NCBI GenBank assembly: GCA_035506155.1
Contig: DATJPX010000034.1
Span: 1-21,500 of the forward strand
From: UBA877 sp035506155
GTDB lineage: Bacteria; Chloroflexota; Anaerolineae; Anaerolineales; Villigracilaceae
Length of the DNA: 21,500 bases
Reading direction: 5' to 3'
Part shown: piece by piece, positions 1-8,600 of the stretch
How positions within the stretch are numbered: the stretch's first letter is position 1
How the letters are laid out: each line of letters begins with the position of its first letter
The notes under the pieces: model-generated
What the model was told of the DNA's origin: nothing
The model's database searches: none
What the model saw: only the letters and a program-made list of their open reading frames with translations
Translations under genes and position numbers: made by a program

Positions 1-324
1 CGGACCCGTGCCCTTGTATTCGAACAGGTTGGGCGCGCCGGTCAGGACGACGTGCTCCTGCGTGCCGTCGAAGAGCTTGCACAGCACCAGCCGGTCGGCG
101 TTGGGATGCGGCATGACCTCGGAAATGGAAGCCACCACCAGTTTGTCCCGGTCCCACTCGAGGCCGGTCAGGCTGGCGTCGCGCGAGCCTTCCTTCGGGA
201 CGGGCAGGCCGATGAACTCGATCGCCTCCACCTCCAGCCCGGCCATGGTCATCAGGTGGGCCAGCTCGGGGATGGGCAGGTCGATGTCGACGAAATCTTT
301 CAACCAGGAAATGGGTACTTTCAT
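1..324 (-). CDS. pheT: Phenylalanyl-tRNA synthetase beta subunit, N-terminal part (runs off the window)
   Basis: This is the first 108 codons of the beta chain of the alpha2-beta2 phenylalanyl-tRNA synthetase, which charges tRNA-Phe in the cytoplasm. The protein starts MKVPISWLKDFVDIDLP, the usual PheT opening. From about residue 45 it enters the EMAP/OB-fold tRNA-binding domain (SEVMPHPNADRLVLCKL, then VVLTGAPN). The frame is open to the left edge, so the B3/B4 editing domain and the rest lie outside the window. ATG at 324 is preceded by AGGAGC, which overlaps the pheS stop. Only 9 nt separate the pheS stop from this ATG, so the two are co-transcribed and probably translationally coupled. 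The upstream T-box leader should control both. Confidence 0.95.
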   Translation of the reverse strand, partial: MKVPISWLKDFVDIDLPIPELAHLMTMAGLEVEAIEFIGLPVPKEGSRDASLTGLEWDRDKLVVASISEVMPHPNADRLVLCKLFDGTQEHVVLTGAPNLFEYKGTGP

Positions 325-333
325 GGCGTGCTC

Positions 334-1392
334 CTAGAATTGTTCCAAGAAACGCAGATCGTTCTGCCAGAAATAACGGATATCTTCGATGTGGTGGCGC
401 AGCATGGCAATGCGCTGCGGGCCCAGGCCGAAGGCGAAACCGCTGTACCGTTCGGGATCGTAGCCGCCGTTGCGCAGCACCACCGGGTGGACCATGCCGC
501 AGCCGCCGATCTCCAGCCAGCCGGAGCCTTTGCAGACCCCGCATCCCTTCCCGCCGCACAGGAAGCATTCCACGTCGAACTCGGCCGACGGCTCGGTGAA
601 CGGGAAGTAGGAGGCCCGGAAGCGCGTCCGGGTATCCTGGCCGAACATGCGCCGGGCGAGATCCGCCAGGGTGCCTTTCAGGTCGCTGAAGGTGATCCCG
701 GGGCCGACCGCCAGGCCCTCGAGCTGGTCGAACTGGGTTTCGTGGCGGTTGGTGACCTGCTCGTAGCGGTAGCACATCCCCGGCAGGACGATCCGGACCG
801 GGGCGGGGTTCTCCGGGTTCATGGCCGAGATCCAGCGCATGGCGTGGATTTGGCCGGGCGAGGTGTGGGTGCGCAAGATGATCGGGTTGTCGCCGCGCCC
901 TTCGGCCTCGACGAAATAAGTGTCCTGCATGTCCCGGGCGGGGTGGCCGACCGGGAAGTTGAGCAACTGGAAGTTGTACTCGTCGCTCTCGACCTCGCTC
1001 GAGCGGTAGACCTGGAAGCCCATCTCGCCGAAGACGCGATAGAGCTCGCGCAGGGTCTGGGTATCGGGGTGCAGCCGGCCGGTCGGAACGGAACGTCCCG
1101 GCAGGCTGACGTCGAGCTGCTCCTGTTCGAGCGAGCGCTTGAGGGCGGCCTCACGCATCTCACCGGACCGGGCCGCAAATGCCGCTTCGAGGGCCTTTTT
1201 GACCTCGTTGGCTGCCTGGCCAACCAGTGGGCGTTCCTCTTTCGAAAGCGCACCCAGCCCGCCGAAGACCTGCATCAGGGCGGAGCTGCGCCCGAGATGG
1301 GCCACCCGCCAGGCCTCCAGCCCGGCTTCGTCGCGGACGGCGTTCAACGCCTCCAGCCCGGCCCGTTCGATTTCCTTCAATTTGTCATCCAT
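334..1392 (-). CDS. pheS: Phenylalanyl-tRNA synthetase alpha subunit
   Basis: This is the catalytic alpha chain of phenylalanyl-tRNA synthetase. The first ~85 residues form the charged helical (coiled-coil) tRNA-binding arm. The class II core follows: LRTHTSPGQIHAM, the motif 2 region GMCYRYE, FDQLEGLAVG, and motif 3 FGLGPQRIAMLRH near the C terminus. A Cys-rich insertion (CFLCGGKGCGVC, then GCGMVHP) is typical of many bacterial PheS. The length of 352 residues is normal (about 330-350). The frame extends to a GTG at 1404, but ATG at 1392 has GGAGG five nt upstream and starts MDDKLKEIERAG, so I chose it. The gene lies about 50 nt behind the T-box terminator and just before pheT. Confidence 0.96.
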   Translation of the reverse strand: MDDKLKEIERAGLEALNAVRDEAGLEAWRVAHLGRSSALMQVFGGLGALSKEERPLVGQAANEVKKALEAAFAARSGEMREAALKRSLEQEQLDVSLPGRSVPTGRLHPDTQTLRELYRVFGEMGFQVYRSSEVESDEYNFQLLNFPVGHPARDMQDTYFVEAEGRGDNPIILRTHTSPGQIHAMRWISAMNPENPAPVRIVLPGMCYRYEQVTNRHETQFDQLEGLAVGPGITFSDLKGTLADLARRMFGQDTRTRFRASYFPFTEPSAEFDVECFLCGGKGCGVCKGSGWLEIGGCGMVHPVVLRNGGYDPERYSGFAFGLGPQRIAMLRHHIEDIRYFWQNDLRFLEQF

Positions 1393-1442
1393 ACCTACCT
1401 CCACAAGATTCCGCGATCCGTTTTGCGGATTTGCATCCTGGT

Positions 1443-1476
1443 AAAAAAATACTCCCGTCCTACGAAGGGACGGGAG
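1443..1476 (-). terminator. T-box regulated intrinsic terminator upstream of pheS
   Basis: On the minus strand CTCCCGTCC pairs perfectly with GGACGGGAG (9 bp, 7-nt loop), followed by TATTTTTTT. The 5' arm overlaps the antiterminator partner of the T-box sequence, as expected for a switch between two folds. Confidence 0.93.
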
Positions 1477-1738
1477 GAAGATCCCGTGGTACCACCCAAC
1501 TTGGCCTTGCAGCCCACTCAGCGCCGACGATCATCGGCTGCCCCGCTAACGCCGGGAAGCGGTTTCGACTAATGGGTACGGACACAGCGGCACTGCGCCC
1601 CACGGTTCACCGAAACGACTCGGGAGGGAACTTCGGTCAATTTCCGCCGGGTGTGGGTCTCAGTCTGTGCCCGCATCTCCCTGTCGGCTTCCGTTGGCCT
1701 ACTTTCCTCTGTCCACGTTTTTCAAAGCTATTCAGATG
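1443..1738 (-). promoter_or_regulatory. T-box riboswitch leader of pheST (Phe, UUC specifier)
   Basis: Read on the minus strand, this leader has all the T-box parts. The Stem I base pairs 5' GAAA..CGUGGAC (about 1723-1711) with GAGUCGUUUC (about 1625-1612). The 5' side carries AGAGGAAAGUAG. The specifier segment GAAGUUCCCUCCCGAGU lines up with the B. subtilis glyQS segment GAA-A-GGC-A...GAGC as I remember it, which places a UUC (Phe) specifier at 1630-1628. Two further stem regions follow. Then comes the T-box GGGUGGUACCACGGGA (1497-1482), whose UGGU pairs with the tRNA NCCA end, and the intrinsic terminator. Uncharged tRNA-Phe is expected to stabilise the antiterminator and turn on pheST. 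The base after the specifier is C, not the usual purine. Confidence 0.93.
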
Positions 1739-1744
1739 GCTTGA

Positions 1745-1772
1745 ATTATCCGCAGAAATCGGCACCTGTCAA
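1745..1772 (-). promoter_or_regulatory. Sigma-70-type promoter of the pheST T-box leader
   Basis: The minus strand has TTGACA (1772-1767), a 16-bp spacer and GATAAT (1750-1745). The predicted transcription start is near 1738, about 15 nt before the base of Stem I. It lies immediately after the stop codon of the upstream lipoprotein gene (1783), with no terminator between them, so the upstream operon could also read into the T-box leader. Confidence 0.8.
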
Positions 1773-1782
1773 GGCCGAAAGG

Positions 1783-2160
1783 CTACCGGATGCCGCTGTC
1801 GTATGTGACATCCAGGCTCGTGAACGCGCCGGCCTGGACGGTGAAGGGCTGGTCGTGGGCGATCGGATACCTCCCGGAGGTCTTGGGCCGCAGCAGATAA
1901 TTTCCCGGGGCGAGGACGATATGAAAATAGCCGTTCGCGTCGGTCTGGAAGGATTGCAGGACCTTCGTCCCGGCCGGGTCCAGAATGGCCAGGGTGGCCT
2001 GGTAGGGTTTGTCGGGGCAGGGATTGTTGAGTTGTACCACCGGGCAGGTAGGACCGATCGTGACGTGACCTTCGACGCCGCCGTTGGCGGGTGGTGTGGG
2101 AGTCGTCCCGCAAGCCGATAGAAATACCAGTAGGCAGAGCAGGGAGAACAGCCTTTTCAA
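1783..2160 (-). CDS. Small lipoprotein with a prealbumin/carboxypeptidase-regulatory-like beta domain (copy A)
   Basis: The predicted protein is 125 residues. It starts MKRLFSLLCLLVFLSAC and has a lipobox LSAC with the lipidated Cys at about residue 17. A short TPTPPANGG linker leads to one beta-sandwich-like domain: VEGHVTIGPTCPV, PYQATLAILD, TDANGYFHIVLAPGNYLLRP, and the C-terminal end VTYDSGIR. The pattern G-x-F-x-[VI]-x-L-x-P-G-x-Y is that of carboxypeptidase regulatory-like (transthyretin-fold) domains. I chose the TTG at 2160 because GGAG stands 6 nt upstream; the frame also opens at TTG 2181. It is a tandem paralogue of the gene at 2196-2570. It is probably anchored to the outer face of the membrane; its ligand is unknown. 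Confidence 0.8.
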   Translation of the reverse strand: MKRLFSLLCLLVFLSACGTTPTPPANGGVEGHVTIGPTCPVVQLNNPCPDKPYQATLAILDPAGTKVLQSFQTDANGYFHIVLAPGNYLLRPKTSGRYPIAHDQPFTVQAGAFTSLDVTYDSGIR

Positions 2161-2195
2161 GGATCGCTCCAATGAAACCAACCCGCCGGAGGAAC

Positions 2196-2570
2196 TTAGC
2201 GGATGCCGGTGTCGTAATAGATGGCCAGCTCGGTCAGCTTTCCTTCCGTCACGACGACCTTGAAGTCCGCCGCGATGGGGAATTTGCCATTGTTATCCGG
2301 GTGAACGAAATAAGTGCCGGGGTCGAGGGCGACCGTGAAGGTGCCATCCCCGGCGGTCTTGACAGTTTTGACCGGCTTCATGTCCTTATCGTAGATGACC
2401 AGGGTGGCCGGGTAGGGATCCTGCGGGGAACAACCGACAGCGATGTCGGAGCCAGTGCAGCTCGCCAGGAAGGCCTGGCCTTTGATTCCGGTGTTGATCG
2501 TTTTGCCACACGCAGCCAATAAGAAGCCGAGAACCAGCAGAAGCGCGGCAATCCTGACGGATAATTTCAT
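2196..2570 (-). CDS. Small lipoprotein with a prealbumin/carboxypeptidase-regulatory-like beta domain (copy B)
   Basis: The predicted protein is 124 residues. A signal peptide MKLSVRIAALLLVLGFLLAAC ends in lipobox LAAC (Cys about residue 21). The rest is a single domain with GIKGQAFLASC, DPYPATLVIYD, GDGTFTVALDPGTYFVHP and the end AIYYDTGIR. It shares the domain plan, paired Cys spacing and final YD[ST]GIR with the next gene downstream, so the two arose by tandem duplication. Its ATG overlaps the coaX stop by 4 nt (ATGA), so it is translated from the coaX message. There is no evident functional link to CoA synthesis. The function is not known; it is a surface-exposed lipoprotein by sequence. 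Confidence 0.82.
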   Translation of the reverse strand: MKLSVRIAALLLVLGFLLAACGKTINTGIKGQAFLASCTGSDIAVGCSPQDPYPATLVIYDKDMKPVKTVKTAGDGTFTVALDPGTYFVHPDNNGKFPIAADFKVVVTEGKLTELAIYYDTGIR

Positions 2571-3358
2571 GAGTGGGACTCCTGAGTCGATTTAGGTGAA
2601 TTCATTTCCCAGATGAGACGCAGCCCGTCCAGGGTCAGCCAGGGAGCGTGGACCTGGATGATGGAGGTTTCCTGGGCAACCAGTCCGGCCAGCCCGCCGG
2701 TGGCGATGACCTTCATCTCAGGCCCCAGTTCTTTCCCGAAGCGGGCGACCATGCCTTCGGTCATGGCGACGTAACCGAAGAGTAGCCCCGATTGCATGGC
2801 ATGGGTGGTATTACGGCCGATCACCGAGGGCGGCTTCTGCAGGTCGATGCGTTGCAGCTTGGCGCCGTGGGCAAAAAGGGCTTCGGCGGCCAGGTTGATC
2901 CCGGCGGTGATGGCGCCGCCCAGGTAATCGCCTTCCCTGGTGAGAGCGTTGAAGGTGGTGGCCGTGCCGAAGTCGATGATGCAGGCCGGACCGCCGTACA
3001 GGTGCATGACCGCCACCGCGTCGCAGACCCGGTCCGCCCCGACTGCTTTCGGATCTTCGTAGCGGATGCGGATCCCGGTCTTGACGCCGGTATCCACGAC
3101 CAGCGGTTCCTGCTTCAGGTACTCGCGGCAGGCCTGAGTGACCCGCCCGGTCAAGGGCGGCACGACCGAGGAGAGCGCCACACCTGACAGGTCGGTGATA
3201 GTCCGGCCGGCATTGGTCAGCAGGCCGAGCAGTTGCAGACCGTACTCGTCTGGCATGCGATTGTGGTCGGTGGCCAGGCGCCAGTGGTTGGCCAGCTTTT
3301 CGCCTTCATACAGGCCGATGGTCAGGTTGGTATTACCCAGATCGATGACGAGCAGCAT
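2567..3358 (-). CDS. coaX: Type III pantothenate kinase
   Basis: This cytoplasmic enzyme phosphorylates pantothenate, the first step from pantothenate to CoA. The 263 residues fit the CoaX family (about 255-260) of the ASKHA kinase fold. Visible motifs are DLGNTN (6-11, phosphate loop), GADR (107-110), DFGTATTFN (129-137), GGAITAGI (147-154) and ATGGLA (219-224). ATG at 3358 begins 4 nt after the stop of the upstream fused methyltransferase/reductase gene, with AAGG as a weak ribosome site. The sequence before the ATG also contains TAAAAT six nt upstream. The C terminus overlaps the following lipoprotein start by 4 nt. With panD two genes upstream, it puts two CoA-pathway genes in this operon. 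Confidence 0.95.
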   Translation of the reverse strand: MLLVIDLGNTNLTIGLYEGEKLANHWRLATDHNRMPDEYGLQLLGLLTNAGRTITDLSGVALSSVVPPLTGRVTQACREYLKQEPLVVDTGVKTGIRIRYEDPKAVGADRVCDAVAVMHLYGGPACIIDFGTATTFNALTREGDYLGGAITAGINLAAEALFAHGAKLQRIDLQKPPSVIGRNTTHAMQSGLLFGYVAMTEGMVARFGKELGPEMKVIATGGLAGLVAQETSIIQVHAPWLTLDGLRLIWEMNSPKSTQESHS

Positions 3359-3362
3359 AGCC

Positions 3363-5240
3363 TTATTTTACCGCTTCTATGATCTCCGCCACCAGATCGT
3401 AGCGGTTGAACTGCGGCATGATGTAGACGCCCTGCGCCCAAGGCTTGATCTTCTCAATCAAATCGACCGCCAGCTCCACCCCAACGCGGGCGCTTTCCTC
3501 CCCGGCGGCTTCGATCCGCTGGCGGGTTTCGTCGGGGATGACGATTCCTGGCACTTCGTGGTGCAGGAAGCTGGCGTGCCGGGCGCTGACCAGGGGCAGG
3601 ACGCCCACCAGCACCGGCCGGTCGAGCGGACCGTACTTGGCGGCGTAGCGCTCCAGGAAAGCCGGTCCGTCTTCGGGGCGATAGATCGGCTGGGTCAGGA
3701 AGAAATCCGCCCCGGCCTCGATCTTGCGGTGGGCGTTGCGGACCTCCTGGTCGGGCTCAGAAGCGAGCAGGTTGAGGGCCGCCCCGACGAAGAAATTGGT
3801 CGGCTGGCCGATGGATGCACCCGAGTGATCCAGGCCGGCGTTGAAGCCCTGCTTGATCAGCTTGATCAGCCCGGAGGGGACCAGGTCGTAGTTGTCCATG
3901 GCTTCGGGGTAATCGCCGACCGAAGTCGGGTCGCCCATGACGACGAAGACGTTGTGAATGCCCAGGGCGTGGGCGGCCAGCAGGTCACCCTGGACGCGCA
4001 GCAGGTTGCGGCCGCGGGTGGGAAAGTGGAGCACGCTCTCCACGCCGACCTGGCGCTGGACCACGTCGCAAACCGCCCAGGCCGACATGCGCATGCGCGC
4101 CATCGGGCTGTCGGCCACGTTGATGACATCCGCGCCGGATTCGGACAGCAGGCTGGCCCCGGCGATCAGCTTGTGGGTGGACAGGCCGCGGGGCGGGTCC
4201 ATCTCGACCGAAAGGACGAACTTACCGTCCGCAAGTCTTTGCGCCAGCTTGGATGGTGGTTCCTTTTTTGCCGCGGTATCCAGTGCCTCAGGCGCTTCGG
4301 GCGCGGCGAGGACCTGGACTCCGCAGCCCTGGGGGTTCTTGTCCAGCGCCTGGCGCATGGCGGCGATGTGCTGGGGGGTCGTCCCGCAGCAGCCGCCCAC
4401 GATGGAGGCGCCGGCTTCGCAAAAGGCCAGGGCATAGTCGCCGAAATACTCGGGGTCGGCCGGGTACATGATCCGTCCGCCGACCTGTTCCGGCCAGCCG
4501 GCGTTGGGCTTGACCCACAAGTGGGCAGACGGCGCGGCCGCCCGCATCAGCTTGAGGATGCGCAGGAGCTGGGCCGGCCCTCCGGAGCAGTTCACGCCGA
4601 TCACATTCGCACCGGCTTCAAGCAGGCTGCGGGCCACTTTTTCGGGCGAATCCCCCAGGATGGTCCGGTCGTCGCGCGTAAATGTGACCGAGGCGATGAT
4701 GGGCAGGGGCGGACGGTCGTCCGCCCGGACATCCTGAGCTGCCCGGATGGCCTCGCGAATCTCGTACAGGTCACTCATCGTCTCGATGGCGATGAAGTCT
4801 GCCCCGGCCTCCGCCAGGGCGCCGATCTGGGCCTTGAATGCGGCCCGAGCGTCATCGAGCTGGATCCGCCCGAAAGGAGCGATGCGCACCCCGAGCGGCC
4901 CGACGTCGCCGCCGACCTGCACGTCCTTCCGGCCGGATTCCGTCGCCACGCGGCGGGCCACTTCCACCCCGGCGCGGTTGATCTCGACCACCTTGTCCTG
5001 CAGGCCGTACTTGGCCAGCTTGAAGCGGTTGGCGCCGAAGGTGTTGGCCAGGATGAGCTGGGCCCCGGCGGCGAGATAATCCCGGTGGATCCCGGCGACC
5101 AACTCCGGGTTGACCAGGTTCAGCTCGTCGAAGCACTGGTCGAAGGGCGCGCCCAGGCTGTGCAACATGGTGCCCATGGCGCCGTCGGCCAGCAGCGGGG
5201 CCGGGGAGGACTCGAGCAGGTCGAGCAAATTTCCGGTCAT
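3363..5240 (-). CDS. yitJ: Bifunctional homocysteine S-methyltransferase / 5,10-methylenetetrahydrofolate reductase (YitJ type)
   Basis: This is a 625-residue fusion. Residues 1-295 form a Hcy-binding TIM barrel with the zinc ligands C218 (GVNCSGG) and C284/C285 (GGCCGTTP). A linker of ~30 residues leads to a MetF-like FAD domain (about 330-625; VEMDPPRG start, VGDYPEA region, FFLTQPIYRPE, GVLPLVSARHA). The reductase makes 5-methyl-THF; the barrel could methylate homocysteine from another donor. The frame runs back to 5294, but ATG at 5240 overlaps the panD stop by 4 nt (ATGA) and gives the usual N terminus LLDLLESSPAPLLADGAMGT. It sits between panD and coaX, in the same run as metH. Residues 171-180 (VRADDRPPLP) are encoded by a palindromic DNA element that also occurs in metH. 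Confidence 0.93.
   Translation of the reverse strand: MTGNLLDLLESSPAPLLADGAMGTMLHSLGAPFDQCFDELNLVNPELVAGIHRDYLAAGAQLILANTFGANRFKLAKYGLQDKVVEINRAGVEVARRVATESGRKDVQVGGDVGPLGVRIAPFGRIQLDDARAAFKAQIGALAEAGADFIAIETMSDLYEIREAIRAAQDVRADDRPPLPIIASVTFTRDDRTILGDSPEKVARSLLEAGANVIGVNCSGGPAQLLRILKLMRAAAPSAHLWVKPNAGWPEQVGGRIMYPADPEYFGDYALAFCEAGASIVGGCCGTTPQHIAAMRQALDKNPQGCGVQVLAAPEAPEALDTAAKKEPPSKLAQRLADGKFVLSVEMDPPRGLSTHKLIAGASLLSESGADVINVADSPMARMRMSAWAVCDVVQRQVGVESVLHFPTRGRNLLRVQGDLLAAHALGIHNVFVVMGDPTSVGDYPEAMDNYDLVPSGLIKLIKQGFNAGLDHSGASIGQPTNFFVGAALNLLASEPDQEVRNAHRKIEAGADFFLTQPIYRPEDGPAFLERYAAKYGPLDRPVLVGVLPLVSARHASFLHHEVPGIVIPDETRQRIEAAGEESARVGVELAVDLIEKIKPWAQGVYIMPQFNRYDLVAEIIEAVK
4707..4726. repeat. 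Palindromic in-frame element, copy 2 (inside yitJ)
   Basis: This is a 20-bp inverted repeat, 9 bp per arm (GGGCGGACG / CGTCCGCCC) with only the central two bases unpaired. On the minus strand it encodes the core of VRADDRPPLP, between the IREAIRAAQD helix and the IIASVTF strand. It is the same sequence and frame as the longer perfect palindrome at 8845-8872 in metH, but its outer arms have diverged. Confidence 0.85.
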
Positions 5241-5605
5241 CGGGTTTCCCTGATGACGTTCTTCCCGTCGACCAGCACGATGGTCGGGGTCCATTTTTCC
5301 GGCAGCGGCTCAGGAACCTGGCGGAAGGCCATGATGATGAGATGGTCGCCCGGATAGAGCAGCCGGGCGGCCGCTCCGTTGGGCTGGACGATCCCCGAGC
5401 CGGCCTCGCCGGCGATCAGGTAGGTTTCCAAGCGGGCGCCGTTCTCCACATCTACCACCTGGACCAGTTCGTACTCACGCATCCCGGCCGCCTCCAGCAG
5501 GGCCGAGTCGACCTTCAGGCTGCCCTCGTATTCGAGGTCGGCGCTGGTGACGACGGCGCGGTGGATCTTGGAGTGGAGCAGGGTTCTATAGACGACAGGT
5601 TCCAT
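5237..5605 (-). CDS. panD: Aspartate 1-decarboxylase proenzyme
   Basis: PanD decarboxylates L-aspartate to beta-alanine for pantothenate synthesis. The 122-residue length matches the family. The self-processing site is visible as YEGS: cleavage between G28 and S29 would make the pyruvoyl group on S29. The double-psi barrel elements NGARLETY (substrate Arg and Tyr region), NGAAARLLYPGD and DHLIIMAF follow. The N terminus MEPVVYRTLLHSKIHR is about four residues longer than in E. coli. The stop overlaps the downstream fused MTHFR gene (ATGA), and metH ends 60 nt upstream, so it is probably co-transcribed with methionine genes. I found no separate convincing promoter in that gap. Confidence 0.95.
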   Translation of the reverse strand: MEPVVYRTLLHSKIHRAVVTSADLEYEGSLKVDSALLEAAGMREYELVQVVDVENGARLETYLIAGEAGSGIVQPNGAAARLLYPGDHLIIMAFRQVPEPLPEKWTPTIVLVDGKNVIRETR

Positions 5606-5665
5606 TTTGGATAATTTCCGTTTCGAATAAGTTTTGGGGGCGGGATAGCATCCAGCCCCACGTTA

Positions 5666-8600
5666 TTATCTTGTCAGTTGTTCCACCCGGCTCTCGCCGA
5701 CGGTGTAGTATTTGGCCTGCGGGTGGTGCACGATGATGGCTGCCGTGGACTGTTCCGGGATGAGCTGGTAGGCCGGGGAAAGCTGCATGCCGAGTTCTTT
5801 TTCTACCGGCAGCAGGTCGAAGACCTTTCGATGGTCCTCCAGCTCCGGGATGGCCGGATAGCCCCAGGAGTAGCGCTTGCCCTGGCCTTCGGCGAGTCCC
5901 AACTCGCGGCGAATGTGCCGGTGCAGGTACTCGGCGGTCGCCTCGGCGGTCTGAACGGCCAATCCGTGGGTGAAGTAGCCCTCGGAATAATCGTTCGCCG
6001 CCTGGAACTGCTCGAAGCGCTCGGTGGCGGCCTGCCCGACGGTCACGACCTGGAAGGCAACTACGTCCAATTGGCCGGATTCGACCGGGGCGAAGTAGTC
6101 CGCCAGGCACAGGTGTTCGTCATGTGGCTGGCGGGGGAAGGTGAAGTGGGTCAGCGGTTTCGGTGCACCGAGCGATTCCGGGTCGTAAACGATCAGATCG
6201 TCCCCATCCGCCTGGCAGGGAAAGTAGCCGTAAACCGCCTGCGGGCGCAGCCACTTTTTCTGCTGGGCTTCCTTCTTCATCCGTTCCAGCCGGGCGTCGA
6301 ACTCGGCTTTCAGTTTTTCCCATTCCGGGCCGTGGGCGTTCTTGGCGCCCCAGGAGAGGCGATACAGCTCGTTGACGTTGAGATGCTCGAAGACGAGCTC
6401 CAGCGGCATATCCTTGACAATATGTACGCCCCAGCGGGCCGGAGGTTGGATCGGCGCAGGCACGATGTTCGAATGTTGGACATCGGAGGCCTGACGTTCA
6501 CCTTTCTGCGAAGTGCGCCCCATCTCCATGTCCGCCTCGGTGCGGATCTGCTCGAGCAGGGCGGGTTTGCGCTCGGGATCGATCAACCGGTCCATCGTCT
6601 CCAGCCCTTCGAAGGCGTCCTTGCAGTAGAACACGCCCGGCTCGTACAGGGTGCCGTCCTCGGTGAAGAGCATCCGGCGGCCGAAGCGTCGGTTGATGGC
6701 CGCCCCGCCTGTCAGGACCGGGAACTTCAGGCCGCGCCGCTGCAGCTCGTTGACGATCAGAGGCATCTGTTTGGAGGTGCTGACCAGCAGCGCCGACAGC
6801 CCAATGGCGGTGGCGTTGACCTCGACGGCCCTAGTGATGATGGTCTCGGCCGGGACCTGTTTGCCCAGGTCGACGACGGTGTAGCCGTTGTTGGCCAGGA
6901 TGGTCTTGACCAGGTTCTTGCCGATGTCATGGACGTCGCCGTAGACGGTGGCGATCACGACCGTACCCTTGGTCACGCCCTCGACCTTTTCGAGATAATT
7001 CTCGAGGTGCGAGACGGCTTTCTTCATCACCTCGGCTGACTGCAGCACGAACGGCAGGATCAGCTCGCCTGCCCCGAACTTGTCTCCGACTTCCTTCATG
7101 GCGGGAAGCAGGACGGTGTTCAAAATGGTCACGGCTTTGGTGTGGTTCTCGGCCCTTTTGGCCTTGTCCGTTATTTTTTCGGCCGGGAGGATGGGATGGG
7201 GGACGAGCGAATCGATATCCGCCTCCACACCTTCTTTGTGGCGGTGGACGATGCGCCAGTGCAGGCGCTGCTCGGCGGCCATGCCTTCGGTCGGGTCGGC
7301 GGCGCCCGCCTGTTCGACCGGCGCGGCGGCATCGAAATCTTCGATGTAGCGCTGCAGGGCGTCCGGGCGGCGGTTGAAGATCAGGTCCTCGGCCAGCTCC
7401 TTCTCCTCGGCCGGGATGTCGGCGTAAGGTGTGACGTGGGCCGGGTTGATGATGGCCATGTCCAGACCGGCTTGCACGCAGTGGTAGAGCATGATCGAAT
7501 TCAGCGTCGGGCGGGCCTGGGCCGAGAGACCGAAGGACAGGTTTGAGACGCCCAGCGAGGCCAGCACGTCCGGGAAGGCCTGCTTGATTAGGCGGATGCC
7601 TTCGATAGTCTCGATGGCGGAGTTGGCGAATTCGGCATCCCCGGTGGCCAGGGTGAAGGTCAGGGTGTCGAAGACCAGGGCGTCCGGGCGCAGGCCGTGC
7701 TCATTGACGGCAATGTCGTAGATGCGCCGGGCCACTTCCAGCTTGCGGCTGGCGGTCTTGGCCATGCCCTGCTCGTCGATGGTCAGACAGATCACGGCGG
7801 CGTTGTATTTCTTCGCCAGGGCGAAGACCTTGTCGGCTTTGATTCGGCCGGCTTCGAGGTGGGTGGAGTTGATCAGGCAGCGTCCGGGGGCGGTCTGCAG
7901 GGCGGCCTCGAGCACGTCCAGCTCGGTGGTGTCGATCACCAGCGGGACCTCGACACCCAGTTCCAGTTTCTTGACCACGTGCCGCATCAACTCGACCTCG
8001 TCGGGCCGTTCGGTGACGGCGCAGGAGATGTCCAGGGCATGCGCGCCGAAGTCCACTTGCTCGCGGCCGATCTCCAGGATGGCGTCGTAGTTCTCCTCGA
8101 GCAGCAGGCGCTTGAACTTCTTGCTGCCCTGGGCGTTGCAGCGTTCGCCGATCAGCAGGGGCGGCGGGTCCTGGCGCATGGAGGTGGCCCGGGTGGTGGA
8201 GGCAAGGCGCGGGTCCGAGCGCTCCGGGCGGGCGGGATGCGGGCGGGCGGCGATCTTTTCGACCAGCAGCTTCAGGTGGTCGGGGGTCGTCCCGCAGCAG
8301 CCGCCCACCACCGAGATGTTGTTCTTCTCGACGAATTCCAGCAGGGCGGAGGCGAACGGCTCGGGCTCGAGCGGGTAGACCGCCTGGCCGTCCACGTTGA
8401 GCGGCAGGCCGGCGTTGGGGATGCACGAGACCGGCAGCGCCGCCTGCTCCCCCAGGATGCGGATGGGCTCGCGCATGTGCTCGGGTCCGGTGGAACAGTT
8501 CAGGCCGATCACGTCGATCGGCAGGTCTTCCAGGATGGCCAGGGCAGCGGTCATATCGGTGCCCAGGAGCATCCGGCCGGTGGTGTCGAGCGTGACCTGG

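Noticed and set aside
1393..1404. GTG at 1404 as the pheS start
   Set aside because: It lies within the ribosome site (GGAGG) that serves ATG 1392, and the extra four residues are not a family feature.
52..1572. Long + strand open frame of 506 codons over pheS
   Set aside because: It is antisense to pheS and runs into the T-box leader. Composition is Asp/Gly/Val-rich nonsense typical of a high-GC shadow, with no family motif.
3138..5357. 739-codon + strand open frame
   Set aside because: It is antisense to the fused methyltransferase/reductase and panD, whose protein motifs are unmistakable on the other strand.
5606..5665. GGGGC...GCCCC hairpin between metH and panD as a terminator
   Set aside because: The stem is short with a long loop, and no T-run follows on the minus strand.
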